22,775 nucleotides of DNA from Clostridia bacterium (lineage in GTDB: Bacteria; Bacillota; Clostridia; Christensenellales; Aristaeellaceae), in contig JAKSPZ010000001.1 of NCBI GenBank assembly GCA_024404395.1, forward strand, positions 1-22,775, read 5' to 3'. The position numbers were made by a program, and so were the translations under genes. A model generated the notes under the pieces. The model worked only from the letters and a program-made list of their open reading frames with translations, was not told the DNA's origin and ran no database searches. Shown here piece after piece: positions 19,495 through 22,775 of the stretch (positions are counted from its first letter, which is position 1; each line of letters begins with the position of its first letter).

Positions 19495-20117
19495 CATTTG
19501 ATCATTCCGATAACGTCCTTGGGGGAGGCGACGGCAAGTTTGGCGTCGGACATATCCACCGTTGCGCCGTTCCAGGTGACGATGGCGGAGGTGGCACCCG
19601 CGCGGTTGGCGCACTTGGCGTCGGAGGGCATGTCGCCGATGTAGATCGTCTCATCCGCCGTGGCGCCCGCCAGTTCCATGTACCGCATCAGCGGCTCGGG
19701 ATTGGGCTTGTTCAGGGCGGTGTCCTCTTTCAGAACGATGTGATCCATCCACTTCTCCAGCTTGAACTTCGGGAAGTATCGATCGTACTCCGCGCGGTGG
19801 CGGGAGGTGACGGCGCCGATGCCGCAGCCCGCGGCCTTCAGGGCGTCCAGCATCTCGGGCACGTCGTCGAAGAAGCGGGCTTCGTCGGCGAAGGTCTCGT
19901 AGCAGTCCATCCAGAGATCCACGAAGCTGTCCTCCCAGGGGATGTTCAGCATGTCCAGCACCGTCTCCATGGGGATGCCCAGCATGGGCTTGATCTGCTC
20001 GAGGGTCAGGAAACAGCCCTTGAGCTCCAGCGCTTTCTGCCAGCCCAGCAGTACGGGGTGCTCCGTGTCGATCAGTGTGCCGTCGAGATCGAATACAAAA
20101 TGTCTGAACTTATCCAT
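19494..20117 (-). CDS. HAD-IA family phosphatase (PpaX / phosphoglycolate phosphatase-like)
   Basis: 207 residues. The start at 20117 is set by GGAGGC 7 bases ahead; an in-frame ATG at 20153 has none. Motif I F-D-L-D-G-T-L with Asp10 and Asp12, motif II V-T-S-R, Lys in L-N-K-P-N-P-E-P, and motif IV I-G-D-M-P-S-D. The helical cap (about 16-80) is of the C1 type, as in phosphoglycolate phosphatase, beta-phosphoglucomutase and the pyrophosphatase PpaX. K-P-x-P-E-P-L and I-G-D-x-x-x-D are typical of the Gph/PpaX branch. It is cytoplasmic and the substrate is not determined. It is divergent from the MFS gene. Confidence 0.9.
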   Translation of the reverse strand: MDKFRHFVFDLDGTLIDTEHPVLLGWQKALELKGCFLTLEQIKPMLGIPMETVLDMLNIPWEDSFVDLWMDCYETFADEARFFDDVPEMLDALKAAGCGIGAVTSRHRAEYDRYFPKFKLEKWMDHIVLKEDTALNKPNPEPLMRYMELAGATADETIYIGDMPSDAKCANRAGATSAIVTWNGATVDMSDAKLAVASPKDVIGMIK

Positions 20118-20195
20118 ACCGTGCCTCCGAGAAATGATAAAACATTTTACCATATCTCAAGCTCAATTGTCCTGTTCATATTCGTAAAAACGGAC

Positions 20196-20201
20196 TATAA
20201 T
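20196..20201 (+). promoter_or_regulatory. -10 element of the MFS transporter gene
   Basis: Consensus TATAAT, 29 bases ahead of the start codon. The best -35 at 17 bases is weak (TGTTCA, 20173-20178). Confidence 0.5.
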
Positions 20202-20229
20202 ATTGCCGAAATGCAACTCGGAGGCTTTT

Positions 20230-21384
20230 ATGAGCAACAATACCCGCTACAAGATCATGCAGGGTACCTATTGGATGATCTATTGCATGGTCGTCAGTTT
20301 TCGTGTCACCTTTCTGAACGGACGCGGCATGGGCACCACGGAGATCGGCGTGATGACTGCGGTCTTTGGCGTCATCGCGGCAATGATCCAGCCCGTATTC
20401 GGACGCATGTCCGACAATGATCCCAAGCTGACCTGGCGGCGAATGATTCTCTGTCTCTGTATTCCCATGCCGGTCATACTTGTTCTGATGATGCTCATCC
20501 CCGGCAAGTTGTCCGCAGGCATTATGATGGGCCTTCTCTATCTTTTGACGTGCGCCTTCATGCCCTTCATCAACAGTGCGCCCTATTACTACGAGCAGAA
20601 GGGCGAGACCATCAACTTCGGCATGGCGCGCGGCACGGGTTCCGCTACCTTTGCGGTGCTGTCCCTCATCGCGGGCGCCATGGTCAAGCAGTCGGGCATC
20701 AATGCCATCCCGGTGCTCTCTGTTGTGACGGTGCTCCTTTTCGCTGTCAATACCTATCTGATGCCCTGTGAGCCCATGGCGCGGACGGAGAGGAACGGCA
20801 GCGGGAAGCGCTCTGCGGGTGTGCTTCGCAAGTATCCCGCCTTTACCGTGATGTTCGTCTCCTGCCTGCTCATGATGACCTCCCACAACATGACGGGCAC
20901 CTATCTTCTGCAGATCATCCAGACGCTTGGCGGCGACAGCAGCCATCTGGGTGTGGCGCTGGCCATTCCTGCCATCGCGGAGCTGCCTGTGCTCTTCGGC
21001 TACAGCTACCTGAAGAAGCATATCTCCTCGGAGGTTCTGCTGGTCGTCGCAGGCTGCGGCTTCTTCCTGAAATCCATTCTCTTCCTCATGTCCGGCAGCG
21101 TGACGATGATCTACCTCGCCCAGCTGACTCAGCTCGTTTCCTTCGCCGTCTACGCCTCCGCCTCGGTGTACTTCGTGGTCGAGAACATCAACGCCGAGGA
21201 CCAGACCACGGGACAGGCGTGGATGACGTCTACCATCGTGGCAGGCATGGTCATCGGCGGCTTGCTGGGGGGCTATCTGTTCGAGCACATGGGCATGCGC
21301 GCCATGCTCATCTGCAACAGTATCATCACCGCCGCTACTATCCCCACCGCTGCCGTCGCCACCCGCCTCGCGCGTATACATTGA
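20230..21384 (+). CDS. MFS transporter (LacY-like / MFS_1-like group)
   Basis: 384 residues. The start at 20230 has CGGAGG about 8 bases ahead and is preferred to an in-frame ATG at 20203. About twelve membrane segments are split by a basic central loop (about 185-200: R-T-E-R-N-G-S-G-K-R). The loop between segments 2 and 3 reads F-G-R-M-S-D, a variant of the MFS G-x-x-x-D-R-x-G-R/K motif. N-F-G-M-A-R-G-T-G-S at the start of segment 5 matches the F-G-x-x-R-x-x-G-S motif of LacY and nucleoside-type permeases, hinting at a sugar or nucleoside substrate. No sugar-use genes are adjacent. It is monocistronic, with a terminator directly after. Confidence 0.9.
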   Translation: MSNNTRYKIMQGTYWMIYCMVVSFRVTFLNGRGMGTTEIGVMTAVFGVIAAMIQPVFGRMSDNDPKLTWRRMILCLCIPMPVILVLMMLIPGKLSAGIMMGLLYLLTCAFMPFINSAPYYYEQKGETINFGMARGTGSATFAVLSLIAGAMVKQSGINAIPVLSVVTVLLFAVNTYLMPCEPMARTERNGSGKRSAGVLRKYPAFTVMFVSCLLMMTSHNMTGTYLLQIIQTLGGDSSHLGVALAIPAIAELPVLFGYSYLKKHISSEVLLVVAGCGFFLKSILFLMSGSVTMIYLAQLTQLVSFAVYASASVYFVVENINAEDQTTGQAWMTSTIVAGMVIGGLLGGYLFEHMGMRAMLICNSIITAATIPTAAVATRLARIH

Positions 21385-21391
21385 GAATAGC

Positions 21392-21426
21392 AAAAAGTGC
21401 CTCCGCCGTTGGGCGGGGCACTTTTC
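21392..21426. terminator. Bidirectional terminator between MFS and proS genes
   Basis: 15-bp stem AAAAGTGCCTCCGCC / GGCGGGGCACTTTT (one T-G pair) with loop GTTG. There is a T run on the plus side and an A run for the minus-strand proS gene ending at 21437. Confidence 0.92.
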
Positions 21427-21436
21427 TTTATGTTTC

Positions 21437-22775
21437 TTACAGTCTGCAGTTCAGCTTTTCCAGCTCGGTCTTGACGTAATCCACGATGAAATCGACGGCT
21501 TCGTCAACGGGCTTCTTTTCCTGCATGGACTTGTCGCGGGCGGCGATCTCGATGGTGCCGTTCTTCAGACCCTTGGGGCTGATGACCACGCGGACGGGAA
21601 TGCCGAACAGGTCGGCATCGGAGAACATGACGCCGGCGCTGACGGAACGATCGTCCCACAGCACTTCGATGCCCTTGTCCTGCAGTGCGTCGTAGATCTT
21701 CTGAGAAGCTTCGGCGACTTCGGGGGCGTCGGCGCGGAGGGAGCAGATCTGAACGTGCCAGGGCGCGATGGAGATGGGCCAGATGGGGCCGTAATCGTCG
21801 CGATGGGACTCACAGACGGAAGCGGCAAGACGGCCGACGCCGATGCCGTAGCAGCCCATGATGGGGTTCTTCAGGGAGCCGTCCTGATCGACGTAGGTCA
21901 GGTTCATGCTCTCGGAGTACTTGGTGCCCAGCTGGAAGATGTTGCCGACCTCGATACCGCGGGAAGTGTAGATGCTCTTCTTGCCGCAGCAGGGGCAGAT
22001 GCCGCCGTCGAAGGCCTTGGCGACGTCCACATACTCGACCTCGCCGCACTCGCGGGCGATGTTGAAGCCGATGTAGTGCATGTCGGTCTCGTTGGCGCCG
22101 GTGGCGACCCACTCAACACCCTTCAGGGAGCGGTCAAAGACCACGCGAACGCCCTCGGGCAGACCCTTGGGGCCGATGAAGCCGGGGGTCAGACCGCTGT
22201 CTGCGGTGATCTCGGCGGGATGGATCTCAGCCTTGATATAGTTGCGAAGCTTGGTCTCGTTGATGTCCAGATCGCCGCGGATGAAGGCGATGACGTACTT
22301 GTCGGTCAGGTTCTCCTGATAGACAACGGCCTTTGCGGTGGCCTTGGGATCGATCTTCAGGAAGGCGGCCAGCTCCTCGATGGTCTTCATCTCGGGGGTG
22401 GGGACCTTCTGCAGCTCGGCGACGGCTGCGGTCTCGGCCTCGGTGATGCAGGGCGCGGCTTCCATGTTGGCGCGATAGTCGCACTCGCGGCACAGGACGA
22501 TGGTGTCCTCGCCGACGGGAGTCAGCAGCATGTACTCGTGGGAGACTTTGCCGCCCATCATGCCGCTGTCGGAAGCGACGGCGACGACCTCGGGCACGCC
22601 GCAGCGCTGATAGATGCGGTTGTAGGCTTCGTAGCAGCGAGCGTAGTACTTCTCAAGGTCTTCCTGAGAGGTGTGGAAGGAATAGGCGTCCTTCATGGTG
22701 AACTCGCGGACGCGGATCAGACCGCCGCGGCAGCGGGGCTCATCGCGGAACTTGGTCTGGATCTGATAGATCATG
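21437..22775 (-). CDS. proS: Proline-tRNA ligase, N-terminus outside the window
   Basis: 446 residues are visible; roughly the first 125 of about 570 lie beyond the right edge, and the Met at the edge is internal. Class II synthetase motif 2 opens the fragment: Y-Q-I-Q-T-K-F-R-D-E, then R-E-F-T-M-K-D-A-Y-S-F. Then comes the YbaK-like editing insertion of the bacterial ProRS type (about residues 95-260 of the fragment, with T-A-K-A-V-V-Y and F-I-R-G-D). Motif 3 is I-M-G-C-Y-G-I-G-V-G-R, and a C-terminal anticodon-binding domain ends the protein (A-P-W-H-V-Q-I, then W-D-D-R). A C-P-C-C-G segment lies just before motif 3. It charges tRNA-Pro and should be essential. Confidence 0.96.
   Translation of the reverse strand, partial: MIYQIQTKFRDEPRCRGGLIRVREFTMKDAYSFHTSQEDLEKYYARCYEAYNRIYQRCGVPEVVAVASDSGMMGGKVSHEYMLLTPVGEDTIVLCRECDYRANMEAAPCITEAETAAVAELQKVPTPEMKTIEELAAFLKIDPKATAKAVVYQENLTDKYVIAFIRGDLDINETKLRNYIKAEIHPAEITADSGLTPGFIGPKGLPEGVRVVFDRSLKGVEWVATGANETDMHYIGFNIARECGEVEYVDVAKAFDGGICPCCGKKSIYTSRGIEVGNIFQLGTKYSESMNLTYVDQDGSLKNPIMGCYGIGVGRLAASVCESHRDDYGPIWPISIAPWHVQICSLRADAPEVAEASQKIYDALQDKGIEVLWDDRSVSAGVMFSDADLFGIPVRVVISPKGLKNGTIEIAARDKSMQEKKPVDEAVDFIVDYVKTELEKLNCRL

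Noticed and set aside
20125..20225. Exact 9-base inverted repeat GCCTCCGAG ... CTCGGAGGC between the HAD-IA and MFS genes.
   Set aside because: Each arm is the ribosome binding site of one of the two divergent genes, so the symmetry is expected.

Overview
The window is a gene-dense bacterial chromosome segment of about 22.8 kb, rich in G and C at third codon positions. Strong GGAGG-type ribosome binding sites, many short intrinsic terminators, an 8Fe-8S ferredoxin, a CooT-type nickel protein, an MnmM-type tRNA methyltransferase and a bacterial AraM-type glycerol-1-phosphate dehydrogenase all point to an anaerobic Firmicute of the class Clostridia. The style of the signal peptides makes me think of Christensenellales or Oscillospirales, but that is a weak guess. 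I see no phage genes, insertion sequences, tRNA, rRNA or CRISPR.

Layout, left to right. 1-1768 (minus): start of a secreted protein cut by the window edge, then a membrane-anchored PpiC/PrsA-type foldase. 1912-3850 (plus): a tight operon of two paralogous esterases and a stand-alone riboflavin kinase, joined by overlapping stop/start codons. 4178-4348: ferredoxin. 4406-5008 (minus): ThrH-like phosphatase. 5182-7518: polar amino-acid-type ABC transporter (binding protein, permease, ATPase). 7677-9040: NodB-type deacetylase with a peptidoglycan-binding domain, coupled to a small unknown protein. 9182-10285: L,D-transpeptidase with Ig-like repeats. 10376-11194: EamA transporter. 11231-11989 (minus): metallo-beta-lactamase-fold hydrolase. 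12039-15549 (minus): operon of AraM-type dehydrogenase, zinc-ribbon protein and CapA-like protein. 15701-16543: Cof-type HAD phosphatase. 16515-17235 (minus): Nudix hydrolase and a Cys-rich small protein. 17300-17869: MnmM-like methyltransferase. 17906-19464: metal-handling locus. 19494-20117 (minus): HAD-IA phosphatase. 20230-21384: MFS transporter. 21437-22775 (minus): most of proline-tRNA ligase, truncated by the window edge.

The most interesting part is 17906-19464. A CsoR/RcnR/InrS-family repressor with a long His-rich N-terminal extension is divergent from an operon encoding a very His-rich protein (54 His in the first 119 residues), a CooT-family nickel-binding protein and a small unknown protein. 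The repressor and the His-rich protein share an unusual H-x-x-M-H-x-x-G-I-x-H motif, present twice in each. The small unknown protein has a paralogue about 10 kb away (8822-9040) carrying the same V-E-T-D-S-P-E core. The shared promoter region has a perfect 14-bp palindrome inside the repressor's own promoter spacer and a C/G tract of the type this repressor family binds. I read this as a nickel or cobalt (possibly copper) storage and delivery system in which sensor and carrier use the same metal-binding module.

The rest is mostly housekeeping and cell-envelope functions: peptidoglycan remodelling, secretion folding, transport and small-molecule phosphatases.
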